NCBI GenBank assembly: GCA_025916675.1
Contig: CP098402.1
Span: 1,235,205-1,299,204, forward strand
Origin: Phycisphaera sp.
GTDB taxonomy: Bacteria; Planctomycetota; Phycisphaerae; Phycisphaerales; UBA1924
Direction of reading: 5' to 3'
Length of the DNA stretch: 64,000 nt
Part shown: piece after piece, positions 8,464 through 17,630 of the stretch
Layout: each line of letters starts with the position of its first letter
Numbering within the stretch: position 1 is the stretch's first letter
The notes under the pieces: generated by a model
Databases searched by the model: none
Seen by the model: only the letters and a program-made list of their open reading frames with translations
What the model was told of the DNA's origin: nothing
Translations under genes and position numbers: made by a program

Positions 8464-9654
8464 ATGGAATCCCGAGCTATCGCCATCCGTTTCGTCTCGA
8501 TCTCGTCTATCGCCCTTCTGGCCGCCACCGTCGCGGTCGCCAGCGTGCTGCGTCCGATACCATTTGTCAACCAGCAAGCCGCCAGCCAGACCGCCACCGA
8601 GGCTTCCAAAATGACCACGACCGATTCCACCCACGCCGCGACGACGCCGCTCAAGGTCTTCGACTTCAACGGCAACCTCGTGGGCCCGATGCCCCTGCCG
8701 CGCCTCGAACTCACCGAGGCCCAGTGGCAGGAGCGGCTGAGTCCCGAGGCATTCCGCATCCTGCGCAAGGCTGGCACTGAGGCCGCCTTCTGCGGCACGC
8801 TCCTCGATAACAAACTGGACGGCGTGTACGCCTGCGCCGGTTGCGCCCTGCCGCTCTTTGCCAGCGACGCCAAGTTTACCAGCGGCACGGGCTGGCCCAG
8901 CTTCTTCAAGCCCGTCGCCAGCGAGAACATCAGCATCGAGCAGGACACCAGCTACGGCATGGTCCGCACCGAGATTTTGTGCGCCCGCTGCGATGGCCAC
9001 CTGGGCCACGTCTTCAACGACGGTCCCGAACCCACGGGCATGCGCTTCTGTGTGAACAGCGAGAGCCTGGAGTTTACCGAGGGTGACAAGCTCGAAAGCC
9101 TTGGCGAAGTCGCCGTCGCATACTTTGCCGGGGGCTGCTTCTGGTGCGTCGAGGGTGTGTTCGAGCAGCTCTTGGGTGTGTACGACGTGACCAGCGGCTA
9201 CACCGGCGGCCACGAGAACCCAGAGACCCTGCCCGTCACCTACAAGCAGGTCTACACCGGTGCTACCGGCCACGCCGAGGCCGTCCGCATCGTCTACGAC
9301 CCCAAGGTGATCTCGTACGAGGCCCTGCTCGAGGTCCACTTCGCCACGCACGACCCGACCACGCTTAACCGCCAGGGCGCCGACGTCGGCACACACTACC
9401 GCAGCGCCATCTTCTTCGCCAACGACAAGGAGAAGAAGGCCGCGCAGGCGGTTATCGACAAGCTCACCGCGGACAAGGAATTCAAGAGACCGATCGTGAC
9501 CACGCTCGAACCCCTCAATGGATTCCAAGTGGCCGAAGATTACCACCAGAACTACGCCGAGTTGAACCCCGATCAGCCGTACATTTGTAACGTGGCCACG
9601 CCCAAGATCGAGAAGGTCCGAAGTAAATTCCCGCAGAAGGTCAAGCTAAACTAG
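8464..9654 (+). CDS. msrBA: Membrane-anchored MsrB-MsrA methionine sulfoxide reductase fusion
   Basis: Repairs oxidised methionine: the MsrB part reduces the R-isomer, the MsrA part the S-isomer. The 396-residue product starts at ATG 8464 with GGAGG 10 bases upstream. Residues 1-30 form a signal peptide or anchor, so it acts outside the cytoplasm. MsrB spans about 78-200 with zinc CxxC pairs at 114/117 and 163/166 and the catalytic Cys at 186 (RFCVNSESLEF). MsrA spans about 206-385 with GGCFWC, catalytic Cys 215. The order B then A is reversed relative to many fusions. Both active sites look intact. It converges with the channel gene 7 bases further on. Confidence 0.93.
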   Translation: MESRAIAIRFVSISSIALLAATVAVASVLRPIPFVNQQAASQTATEASKMTTTDSTHAATTPLKVFDFNGNLVGPMPLPRLELTEAQWQERLSPEAFRILRKAGTEAAFCGTLLDNKLDGVYACAGCALPLFASDAKFTSGTGWPSFFKPVASENISIEQDTSYGMVRTEILCARCDGHLGHVFNDGPEPTGMRFCVNSESLEFTEGDKLESLGEVAVAYFAGGCFWCVEGVFEQLLGVYDVTSGYTGGHENPETLPVTYKQVYTGATGHAEAVRIVYDPKVISYEALLEVHFATHDPTTLNRQGADVGTHYRSAIFFANDKEKKAAQAVIDKLTADKEFKRPIVTTLEPLNGFQVAEDYHQNYAELNPDQPYICNVATPKIEKVRSKFPQKVKLN

Positions 9655-9661
9655 ATCGGTA

Positions 9662-10600
9662 CTACTTCCGCGAATCCTCGCGCTCGACCGCGATGCGCAT
9701 TGCTGCCATCTGCTCGGACATCTCTTGCATGCGACGTTCCATCGCAGCGAGTTTTGCCCCAAGATCCTCTCCCTCACCACGCTGCTCGAGCATCGCCCTC
9801 GCGTTCTCGGTCTGAGCTTCGGTCATCGAACTGATGACCACGCCAATAAACAGATTCAGCACAATCATAGTTCCGAAAATCACGAAGCTAACGAAGTACA
9901 GTGCGGCAACAATCGGCATCGCCTGGGGCTCCGCATCGGGATACCGCTCGATGCCCGGGGGTGGGTACTGGGCCGAACCGAGGCTTTGCGTGTAGTACAA
10001 ATCCGTCCAGTCTTCGAGCGTTACCGTGCGCAGAAGGCTGAACATGCTGTGCTGGAGTGTCCCGAAGTGGACCGGATCGTTCGCGCCAAACAACACCGTT
10101 CCCATGACACCATACACATAGAACAGGAGTAGGAGCAACAGTGTGACATAAATGATCGACGGGATCGCGTGCAGCAGCGCGATGACGAGGATGCGCAGCC
10201 TCGGCACAACCGTGATCAGCCGCAGCACCCGGAGCACGCGAGCAAGCCGTAGCACGGCCGCATATGGCCCACCGAGCGGCAGGAGGCAGATAGCCACGAT
10301 CACGAAGTCAAAGACGTTCCAGCCGCTCAAGAAGAAACGCCAGGGCCTGGGCCAGTGGGCACCGATCCGCACGGCGAGTTCCACGACGAAGATGCCGATG
10401 ATCAGCTTGTCGAGCGCAAGCAGCAGCGTGCCGATTCGGTTCGTGATCGCCGGATAGGTTTCGAGTCCCACGTTGATCGCCGCGACGAGGATGACGCCGA
10501 CGATGACCGCTTGGAACCACCCTGCCTCTGCGATGCTGCGAAGCCGCTTGACGAGTGAGCCTTGGGTGGGCGTACCAAAGTAGGGTTCCGTGGCATCCAT
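9662..10600 (-). CDS. Voltage-gated cation channel, NaChBac/NavAb-like
   Basis: A one-domain (6TM) channel subunit of 312 residues that should form a homotetramer in the inner membrane. Segments S1-S3 lie at about 27-110, S4 at 117-137 with regularly spaced Arg (RLARVLRVLRL), S5 at about 145-172, a pore loop, and S6 at about 225-255. The selectivity filter is TLEDWTD at 194-200. NavAb has TLESWSM, and the engineered calcium-selective CavAb has TLDDWSD, so the acidic residues here hint at calcium permeability. The C-terminal 40 residues are a charged coiled coil, as expected for tetramer assembly. It starts 4 bases after oppB and is probably co-transcribed with it. Confidence 0.88.
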   Translation of the reverse strand: MDATEPYFGTPTQGSLVKRLRSIAEAGWFQAVIVGVILVAAINVGLETYPAITNRIGTLLLALDKLIIGIFVVELAVRIGAHWPRPWRFFLSGWNVFDFVIVAICLLPLGGPYAAVLRLARVLRVLRLITVVPRLRILVIALLHAIPSIIYVTLLLLLLFYVYGVMGTVLFGANDPVHFGTLQHSMFSLLRTVTLEDWTDLYYTQSLGSAQYPPPGIERYPDAEPQAMPIVAALYFVSFVIFGTMIVLNLFIGVVISSMTEAQTENARAMLEQRGEGEDLGAKLAAMERRMQEMSEQMAAMRIAVEREDSRK

Positions 10601-10604
10601 CGGC

Positions 10605-11612
10605 TTACGCGATCCTCGGATCGACCCACCGATATAGCACGTCGACGGCCAGGTTGAAGAGCACCAGCATCGTCGCGAACACCAGCACCACGCCGATGAT
10701 CAGGAACAGGTCCTTGTTCTGCACGCCATTAACGAAGTGCTGGCCCATGCCCGGCACGTTGAAGACGCGCTCGACAATGAACGAGCCGGTCATCGCCAGG
10801 GCCGCCGCGGGGCCAAGATAGCTCAGCACGGGCAGGAACGCGTTTTTCAGTGCGTGCCGGATCAATACCACGCGCTCGCTCACGCCCTTGGCCCTCGCCG
10901 TGCGGACATAGTCGGTCGCCAGCGCGTCGATCATGCCCATGCGTGTCAATCGGGCGATGTACGCCGCGAACGGCAGGCTCAGCGTGATGGCCGGCAGCAG
11001 CATGTCCAGTGGCCCAGAGCTGGAGCCCACGTCACCGATGCCGAGCCAGACCGGGAACACGAGCAGCAGCACCGTCCCGATCACGAAGCTCGGCAAGCTA
11101 ATCCCGATCAGCGCTACTACAAGAGTCCCCAGATCCACCATCGAGTTGGGTTTCACCGCGCCGACTATGCCAGCGATCACGCCCACGCCCAGGGCGATCA
11201 GGATCGCGATCGACCCAAGCGTGATCGATACCGGCAGCGAGTCGCGCACGATCTCGTTCACCGTCCAGTCCTCGTATTCCAGGCTGGGCCCGAAGTCGAA
11301 CACGTATCGCTTGGGCGGCGCCTGGCCCTCGGCCTGGGCACGCGTGCGCTCGCGCTCGATCTCGCCGCTTTGCCAATCGGTGAGGTACTTGAAGCCGGTC
11401 GCGCTGGAAAGGTACGACCAGTAGAAGTTGCCGAAGCTGTCGAGGTTGTACTGCTTCTTCATCGCCTCGATGACCTCGGGCTTGGGCTGGCGGCCCTCGG
11501 GGTTCTCGAGCGGGTTACCCGGGATCGCCCACGCGAGGCTGAGCGTGAGGGTGTAGATCACCAGTACGATGATCGGCAGTTGCACCAGCCGGCGAACGAT
11601 GAGACCGAGCAT
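10605..11612 (-). CDS. Peptide/nickel-type ABC transporter permease (OppB/DppB family)
   Basis: Inner-membrane permease of an oligopeptide-type importer. From the ATG at 11612 (MLGLIVRRLVQLP) it is 335 residues with six predicted membrane segments and the EAA-type loop DYVRTARAKGVSERVVLIRHALKNA that contacts the ATPase. There is a large periplasmic loop after the first helix, longer than usual. The start 4 bases after the oppA stop is better than the in-frame extension to 11672, which would overlap oppA. The usual partner permease OppC and the ATPases OppD/F are not next to it. Confidence 0.88.
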   Translation of the reverse strand: MLGLIVRRLVQLPIIVLVIYTLTLSLAWAIPGNPLENPEGRQPKPEVIEAMKKQYNLDSFGNFYWSYLSSATGFKYLTDWQSGEIERERTRAQAEGQAPPKRYVFDFGPSLEYEDWTVNEIVRDSLPVSITLGSIAILIALGVGVIAGIVGAVKPNSMVDLGTLVVALIGISLPSFVIGTVLLLVFPVWLGIGDVGSSSGPLDMLLPAITLSLPFAAYIARLTRMGMIDALATDYVRTARAKGVSERVVLIRHALKNAFLPVLSYLGPAAALAMTGSFIVERVFNVPGMGQHFVNGVQNKDLFLIIGVVLVFATMLVLFNLAVDVLYRWVDPRIA

Positions 11613-11616
11613 GCGC

Positions 11617-13653
11617 CTACTTCCCCTTCTCTTTGGCAGGCTGGGCTTCGGCAGGCCTGGTCCGTAGCGCAAACAACTCGTCCCGATCGAGGATCGCGGT
11701 TTCGATGCCCCGCGGATCGATCCCCGCTCCGACCGACGAAGGGGGCAGTGGCGGCATCGTCAGCACCCGGTCGGTCCCCTTCCCATCGCCCAGAATATCG
11801 AAGAGGTACACGTTCTGCTCTGTTCTCGGGTGAGAGTTCAGCCCACTCAGCGTGTCAGGATCGAAGAGGTACACGTTCATGTAGTGGAACAATGGGACCA
11901 TCGGCAGATCCTCGTCCATTGTGATCCGCTCGGCCTCGCTCAGCATGGCCATCCGCTTCTCGGAATCGAGCTCCACCGCTGCTTTGTCGAGCAACTCCTC
12001 GTAGCGAGGATTGTGGTACTTGCGGTCGTTGTTGCCGTCGTCGATGCGGTTGATGTCCAGGAACGTCGTCGGGTCGCCGTAGTCTCCGTACCAGCCCGCC
12101 CGGCTGACCATGTACCGCTGCTTCTTCAGGTCGTCGCGGAAGACCTTGATTTCTTTCTGTGCCAGCCGAACGCTCACGCCCAGATACTCCTGCCAGTTCT
12201 TCTGCACCACCTGGGCGATCAGGTCGTGCCCACCGTCCTTGTTGAACAGGATCTCGATCGTCGGCACGTCGGCCGGCGTGGCGTACCCCGCGTCGACCAG
12301 GAGTTGGCGAGCCTCGGCGATGATCTCCTGCTTCTCGGCCTCGCTGGTGGCATCGCTCACGCACCGAAGCCCACCGGGGCTGGTATACCCACCGATGGAT
12401 CCCTTGGGGATGATCGTCCGCGCGACCGGGTTGCCCAGCCGCTGCACGTCTTCCACCAGGCTCTGCTTGTCCACCGTCATCGCGAAGGCCCGCCGCACGC
12501 GCGCATCCGCGAACGGATTCGGTTGCCCTCCGGGCAACGTCGGCAGGCAGTTGAAGTTGTACCAATAGGTCCCGAACGCGGTGACGGCGTGGATGTCCTT
12601 GCGGGGGTCGTCGGGCAATTGGCGATCGATCTCGAAGACGTCCAGGCCCTGGGCCCGCAGCGCGTCGTACTCCGCCCGGTTCTCCTCGTAGAACAGCATC
12701 TTGTCGGCCAGCATGTCGGCCCGGTACGCCGGCGTCACGTCGCTCACCCAATCGACCACGCCCGAGGAGTACGCCAGCACCGCCGCGTTGGGGTCGTTGA
12801 TGGAAGGGGTGCTGATCGTGTCGAGGTTCAGCGAGTCGAGATCCCAATAATGGGGGTTCTGCTCGAACCGCATGTCGCGCTTGAACCGCCAACTCGTGAG
12901 CATGTAGGGGCCGTTGCTTACCAGTTCCGGCGGCTTGGTCCATCCGGTCTTGGCCTGGATGAACCCGGTTTCGGTGTCCACGCTCTCATACTGCCGGACG
13001 AGCGGCGGGTAGACTGGATAGAACACGGCGAACGCCAGCAGATCGAGAAAGTATGGCGTGGGCAGTTCCAGCTTCACCCATAGCGTTCGGTCGTCGATCG
13101 CGCGAACGCTCACCATCTCGTCGAACTTCACGAGTGCTTCTTCCCACAGCGCCTCAGCCGCTAGCCTGCGATCCTCACCCCTCAGTTCGCTTTCGGCGAA
13201 CTCGTCGAGCTGGGCCTGCCGCCAATCGGCGTACGCGCTGGCGCCTTGGATGAGCTGGAACAGCTTCGTGTAATCGGCCGCAGTATCGGGCAGCAGCGCG
13301 CGCCGCCAGCTATATACGAAATCGCTGGCGATGACCGGCTCACCGTTGCTCCACTTCGCATCTTCTCGGATGTGGAAGGTGTATTCGAGCCCATCGTCGC
13401 TCACCTCCCACCGCTCGGCTGCCGCGGGGATGATCGCGTAGTCGTGGGTGAACACGTCGTTGGCCACCAGCCCCTGGAACAGGATCCGGGCCACGCGAAG
13501 GTCCTGCATCCAGCTCATCTTCTGGAGGTCGAGCGTGTTCACGTCGCCGCGATTGACGAAGGCAAAGTCGGCGCGGGGCATGGGCCGATCGGTGACCAGC
13601 GTGGCAGCCACCACCAGCACCAGCAGGATCACGGGCGCGAGGATCTTCAGCAT
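11617..13653 (-). CDS. Peptide ABC transporter substrate-binding protein (OppA-like, SBP_bac_5)
   Basis: Periplasmic or membrane-anchored receptor that delivers peptides to the OppB permease encoded directly downstream. 678 residues, longer than typical OppA (about 540). Residues 1-20 are a hydrophobic signal or anchor without a lipobox Cys. Family features include the N-terminal NTLDLQKM segment, EYTFHIREDAKWSNGEPVIASDFVYSWRR and the C-terminal ADGYGD-like AGWYGDYGDPTTFLD. Two inserted stretches, around residues 150-190 and 300-360, explain the extra length. Ligand unknown. Confidence 0.88.
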   Translation of the reverse strand: MLKILAPVILLVLVVAATLVTDRPMPRADFAFVNRGDVNTLDLQKMSWMQDLRVARILFQGLVANDVFTHDYAIIPAAAERWEVSDDGLEYTFHIREDAKWSNGEPVIASDFVYSWRRALLPDTAADYTKLFQLIQGASAYADWRQAQLDEFAESELRGEDRRLAAEALWEEALVKFDEMVSVRAIDDRTLWVKLELPTPYFLDLLAFAVFYPVYPPLVRQYESVDTETGFIQAKTGWTKPPELVSNGPYMLTSWRFKRDMRFEQNPHYWDLDSLNLDTISTPSINDPNAAVLAYSSGVVDWVSDVTPAYRADMLADKMLFYEENRAEYDALRAQGLDVFEIDRQLPDDPRKDIHAVTAFGTYWYNFNCLPTLPGGQPNPFADARVRRAFAMTVDKQSLVEDVQRLGNPVARTIIPKGSIGGYTSPGGLRCVSDATSEAEKQEIIAEARQLLVDAGYATPADVPTIEILFNKDGGHDLIAQVVQKNWQEYLGVSVRLAQKEIKVFRDDLKKQRYMVSRAGWYGDYGDPTTFLDINRIDDGNNDRKYHNPRYEELLDKAAVELDSEKRMAMLSEAERITMDEDLPMVPLFHYMNVYLFDPDTLSGLNSHPRTEQNVYLFDILGDGKGTDRVLTMPPLPPSSVGAGIDPRGIETAILDRDELFALRTRPAEAQPAKEKGK

Positions 13654-13710
13654 GGCAGACTGTACGACGCTGAAAGCAAGCCGGCGCGTCAGGATCGAGC
13701 CGAGACGGAA

Positions 13711-14820
13711 TTAGCCGTCGGTGTTGAAGCGATCCCGCGGCATGCGGAATTGGTTGCCCAAGAGGCGGATCAGGTCGTTGGTTGCCCGCTGGAAGCCGTT
13801 GCCGCCGTCCTGGGGCGCGTTGGCGAAGTTGCCCGCGAGATCCAAACCACGCAGGTTACTCTGGACGGCGGGATCCAAGGTGAGCAGCGTTGGCATCGTG
13901 CCGGCAACGCGAATGGCGGTCTCCACCGCGTTCCGCGTGCCTTCGGCATCGGCTCCGTCCAGGGTACCGGCTCGCTCGGCTCGAACGTAGCGGAAGCCGA
14001 GAGCCCCGGCCCTGCCGTACATCTCCAGGATCTCGTCCCGCCATGCGGTCGAAACATTCCCACGCCGCTGCGTGATCGCGCCGCGGATCTCGGCCATCGC
14101 ACGCAAGAGAGGTGGCACGCGCGCACCGAGTTGGTCGTCGATCGGGAGCGTGTTCAATCGCTCGCCAACGGCCTCGGTCAGCCGCTCGCCCGACCTGGCG
14201 CCGAAGCCGGCGATCGCAGCCTCGGGCACCGAAATCGCCTCGATCAGTGCTTTGGCGGCCGCGTCGAGCATGCTGCGATCGTTCGACGAGCCAAGCACAG
14301 CGGCCAGCGCGACCACGGCCTGATCGCCAACCTGGGCCTGAAAGGCCACCGGTGCAATCCCAGCGACACGAAACGCGTTGCCCAGCCCCGCCACCGACGA
14401 GAACCTGATCGCGACTTGTTGGCCCTGGATCGCCAGCGTCAGCGACCGCACGGATCGATCGGTACCGAGCCAGCCCGACAGCAGTGCCGCGTTGACGCCG
14501 CGGAACACGTCGTCCCCGTTCATTGCAGCCTGGAGCTGCGCCCCGATGGCCCGATCCATCGCCAGGCGGAAGCTCGCCGTCGTCTCGGCACGCAGCAGTG
14601 GCTCGACGAGGCGCCGCCGAGCATCGCGGGCGTCGTCGGGGGCCTCGCCGTCGACCAACGCCCAATTGGCCAGCGTCCAGTTGGCGATGGTTTGCTCTTC
14701 CGAAGGGCTCAGGCTCGACTTGGAATGCAGGTCGGCCGGAAGGTCGTTCTGGCCAAACGCAAGTGCGCCCGGCATGATCGCCAGCATGACCGCCAAGATT
14801 CGCGGCAGGGTTCCTCGCAA
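13711..14820 (-). CDS. Hypothetical secreted protein
   Basis: I do not recognise this family. From a TTG at 14820, preceded by AAAAGGAG at good spacing, the product is 369 residues and begins with a clean signal peptide (about 22 residues, ending ALAFG). An in-frame extension to 14931 lacks a signal-like start. The mature part is alanine- and arginine-rich, mostly helical, with repeated short helices around 60-300 that could be HEAT-like, but no repeat is clear. A possible promoter lies at 14950-14978. It stands alone between oppA and the reductase gene. Confidence 0.75.
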   Translation of the reverse strand: MRGTLPRILAVMLAIMPGALAFGQNDLPADLHSKSSLSPSEEQTIANWTLANWALVDGEAPDDARDARRRLVEPLLRAETTASFRLAMDRAIGAQLQAAMNGDDVFRGVNAALLSGWLGTDRSVRSLTLAIQGQQVAIRFSSVAGLGNAFRVAGIAPVAFQAQVGDQAVVALAAVLGSSNDRSMLDAAAKALIEAISVPEAAIAGFGARSGERLTEAVGERLNTLPIDDQLGARVPPLLRAMAEIRGAITQRRGNVSTAWRDEILEMYGRAGALGFRYVRAERAGTLDGADAEGTRNAVETAIRVAGTMPTLLTLDPAVQSNLRGLDLAGNFANAPQDGGNGFQRATNDLIRLLGNQFRMPRDRFNTDG

Positions 14821-14949
14821 GGGCTGGCTCCTTTTCGCCAAACGCAATCCACAAATCAGGGCCTTGATGGCCCAGGAACGATCGGCTGAACAGCCGTCAG
14901 AGGCTGTCCGGTACGCCAACCCCAGGCCCAACGGTTCCAGGGGGCCCCA

Positions 14950-14978
14950 AACCTAGTCGAACTGGGCGGCACCGTCAA
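14950..14978 (-). promoter_or_regulatory. Possible sigma-70 promoter for the secreted-protein gene
   Basis: Reading left, TTGACG (14978-14973), 17 bases, then TAGGTT (14955-14950). The -35 box is strong and the -10 box weak. The start would leave a leader of about 120 bases before the TTG at 14820. The rest of the gap 14821-15036 shows nothing else convincing. Confidence 0.35.
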
Positions 14979-15036
14979 TCTCACGCGATGCGGAACACGC
15001 TGGCTAGCATTCCGATCAAAAACCGTTCAAAATTTC

Positions 15037-16017
15037 TTAGTAGACCTCAAGGAACACCCGCCGCGTCGGCTTCACCTGCCGATGCACCATCTTCCGCGTC
15101 CATGCGCTCACGTCGCCGGCAACATCCGGGTCGATGGTCAGGTACCGCCCGAGCCACTCCGGCGGCAGTGTCCGAGCCAGCCCCTGCACTATTCCAAGGT
15201 CCATGCCGAGCAGTCCGCAGGCGTACACGAGCCCGCGCTCGTTGCAGAGCACATCACCCAGCGTGTCCAGGTGGGTCTCCAGCCGATCCTGCACGTAGCA
15301 GCCCGGCGAGGCATCCCGGTGCGCGTGGCGGCTCACCGTGGGCAGGTACGTGAAGTTCGCGTGCTTGTCTGCCAGCTCGGTAAGCATCTGGTCGTAGATG
15401 AGGTCCGTCTCGTACGGCGCTCCCATGACCAGCGCGATGCGCCTCTGCGGAGCAGCCTTCAGCAGGTCCATCACCATGCCGCGGAACGGTGCGATGCCGG
15501 TGCCCGTCGCGAAGAACACGTAGTCGTGCTCGTCGGGGCGTGCTGGCAGCACAAAGCGCTTCCCATTCGGGCCGCTCAGCCGCAGCTCATCACCCGGCTT
15601 CAGGTCGCACAGGTAGTTGCTCGTGACGCCCACGTGCAGCCCGGGCCCCTCCGCGTTCTCATCGATCAGCCGCTTCACCGTGGTCGCGATCACGCCCCCG
15701 GAGCCATCTTCACCGGCGGAGGGCGAGGCGATCGAGTACAACCGCAGCGCGTGCGGCCGGCCACGGTGGTCTTGCCCCGGTGCATGGACCCCGAAGCTCT
15801 GCCCGGGCACGAACGATCCGGCCAGCGGCGTATCCGACACGTCGACCTCGACATGCCGCACAAACCCGGCGGCTCGGCGACCGGCGGTGCATCGCTCGTT
15901 CTTCACGACAACACCCACCGCCGGCTCTCTCGGGCCGGCGATGTGCATCTTCACTTCTGCCAGATCTGGACCGGGGTCGGCGTGGGTCACGTTTCCTGCT
16001 GTATTAACGGCTGTCAT
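15037..16017 (-). CDS. Plant-type ferredoxin-NADP+ reductase
   Basis: FAD flavoenzyme passing electrons between ferredoxin or flavodoxin and NADP(H). 326 residues. The FAD site RLYSIAS is at about 94-100, followed by GVTSNYLCDLKPGDEL, the NADP-binding GTGIAPFRG, and YACGLLGMDLGI. It ends in EVY: the terminal aromatic residue that stacks on the flavin in the plastid and cyanobacterial class is present. The first 25 residues are variable and polar. It has its own gap on both sides, so it is probably transcribed alone. Redox partner not in the window. Confidence 0.88.
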   Translation of the reverse strand: MTAVNTAGNVTHADPGPDLAEVKMHIAGPREPAVGVVVKNERCTAGRRAAGFVRHVEVDVSDTPLAGSFVPGQSFGVHAPGQDHRGRPHALRLYSIASPSAGEDGSGGVIATTVKRLIDENAEGPGLHVGVTSNYLCDLKPGDELRLSGPNGKRFVLPARPDEHDYVFFATGTGIAPFRGMVMDLLKAAPQRRIALVMGAPYETDLIYDQMLTELADKHANFTYLPTVSRHAHRDASPGCYVQDRLETHLDTLGDVLCNERGLVYACGLLGMDLGIVQGLARTLPPEWLGRYLTIDPDVAGDVSAWTRKMVHRQVKPTRRVFLEVY

Positions 16018-16067
16018 GGATGAACACGATAGGTTCGCGGTCCTCGGCCCGAGCGAAAACCGGCCTC

Positions 16068-17498
16068 TCAGCCGCCGATTTCACCGGTCGTTTCCATCGC
16101 ATCGTCGTCCGGGGTTTCCTCGCCCATGTCCTGGTCCATAGGGTCGCCGGCCCCTTCAACGCGACCACCGAGACGCTCGATGGCCCGTTCCAGGTCATCG
16201 GCCGCCTCCTGCAGCGCGTCGCGCGTCTCGCCTTGGGCCCGGATGCGGCCGAACCCGCTCGCGGCGTCGCCGTACGCCTCGATCGCGTCCCGCTTCAACT
16301 CGTCGGCCTGCTGCGAGAGTTGATCCGCGATCGCCGACAGCCGGCGTCCCTGCTCGCCACCAATCCGGCCCGAGAGGCCGCTGAAGGTGTCGGCCGTGAG
16401 CATCAGGCTGCCGGCTCGGCGGGCCAGAAGGTCACCAAGCGAGCGAGAGGCTCCGGCCGCGACGAGAGCACCATCGGCCACCGGGGATCGGGCTCCACGC
16501 GCCGCGGACCGTGCCTTCTCAAGGGCCTGGCGCGCCTCGGAAACGGCGGCCTGGGCCTCGTTCTGGTGGAGGGCACCAACCTCGGCCGCCCGCGTCGCCA
16601 GTTCCGCCGAATATTCCCGGGCGAGCGCCTGCGCCTGCGAAGCATCATCGGCCGACCGCCGTGCCTGCTGGGCCACGTTCTCGCGCGCCTCGCTCAAGAT
16701 CCCCAACTGGGCGTTGATCGCGTCGATCCGCACCCCGAACGCCTCGACCTGCGGCCGCAGAACCGACCGCTGAGCGTCGAGCGTGCTCGCCCGGACCTCG
16801 AGCCCATCGGCCCGCCTCCCGGTCTCGCAGGCCTGGGCGATCGTCTCGGCGGCGGCGATGGGGTTCTCGGTGAGTGCACGATCACGCAGCGCGCTCTCTT
16901 CGGCGCGGATCGTCGACACCTGGCCTTCGAGGTTCTCGATCTGCGAGCCCAGGCTCTCGATACGCTGCCGGAGATCCTGCTGCTGATCCTGAGCCGCGGC
17001 CAGGTCTTCTTGCAACGCGGAGGCCTGCTGATCGATCGCCGTTCGTTCGGCCGACGGGTCGTATCCACCGAGCACCTCGGCGGTCTGCTGGGCCGACGCG
17101 CGAGCGGTCTCGAGCGACATGATTCGGGTCAGCTTGGAACCGATCTCGTGCTCGAGTTCGGCCAGCTTGGTCATGGCCGGCCGGGCCTGGCCAAGCTCGA
17201 TCTCGGACGCCAGGATCGACGCGATGGCCCGCTGCGTGTCCGTGCCGTCGCGGGCAGCAGGGGCCAGCTTGGCCGAGGTCGCCCGATACCCATCGGTGGC
17301 GAACGCGTCGTTGGTCGGAGGCACCGAGCCCGGGGAGATCGTGCGGAGCTGCGCGGACGCGTCGGACAATGCCGCTGCGCTCGGGTCTTGTTCTTCGCAG
17401 CCGGCCAAGCCCGAAGCCACCAGGGCCACTAAGCCGACCTGAGCGGCCAGAGCCGCGATCTTCATTCCACCGGAACGCTCTGCCACGCGATTTGCCAT
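16068..17498 (-). CDS. Coiled-coil lipoprotein of unknown function
   Basis: The ATG at 17498 has GGAGG 8 bases upstream, giving 476 residues. A signal peptide ends in a lipobox (LAGC, Cys near residue 34), so the protein should be lipid-anchored at the envelope. Most of the mature part is long heptad-like helix rich in Ala, Gln, Glu and Arg (about 110-400), with EQDLRQR-type stretches typical of coiled coils. The C-terminal 30 residues are acidic. Compositions like this occur in envelope scaffolding proteins, but no domain is recognisable. Confidence 0.75.
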   Translation of the reverse strand: MANRVAERSGGMKIAALAAQVGLVALVASGLAGCEEQDPSAAALSDASAQLRTISPGSVPPTNDAFATDGYRATSAKLAPAARDGTDTQRAIASILASEIELGQARPAMTKLAELEHEIGSKLTRIMSLETARASAQQTAEVLGGYDPSAERTAIDQQASALQEDLAAAQDQQQDLRQRIESLGSQIENLEGQVSTIRAEESALRDRALTENPIAAAETIAQACETGRRADGLEVRASTLDAQRSVLRPQVEAFGVRIDAINAQLGILSEARENVAQQARRSADDASQAQALAREYSAELATRAAEVGALHQNEAQAAVSEARQALEKARSAARGARSPVADGALVAAGASRSLGDLLARRAGSLMLTADTFSGLSGRIGGEQGRRLSAIADQLSQQADELKRDAIEAYGDAASGFGRIRAQGETRDALQEAADDLERAIERLGGRVEGAGDPMDQDMGEETPDDDAMETTGEIGG

Positions 17499-17630
17499 CC
17501 AAACGCCTCCAATACCCGTTCCAGCGGTGCGAATCACAGCGCCCGGGCAACCCGCCCGACGCGCTTCTGCGATGCCTGTTCGCCCGGACGGCCCGAGCGG
17601 TTCTCTGCGGCTCAGTCTAGGGCGGGCCCT

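Noticed and set aside
14821-14931. N-terminal extension of the secreted protein to 14931
   Set aside because: The extension lacks a signal-like start and a ribosome site; TTG 14820 has both.
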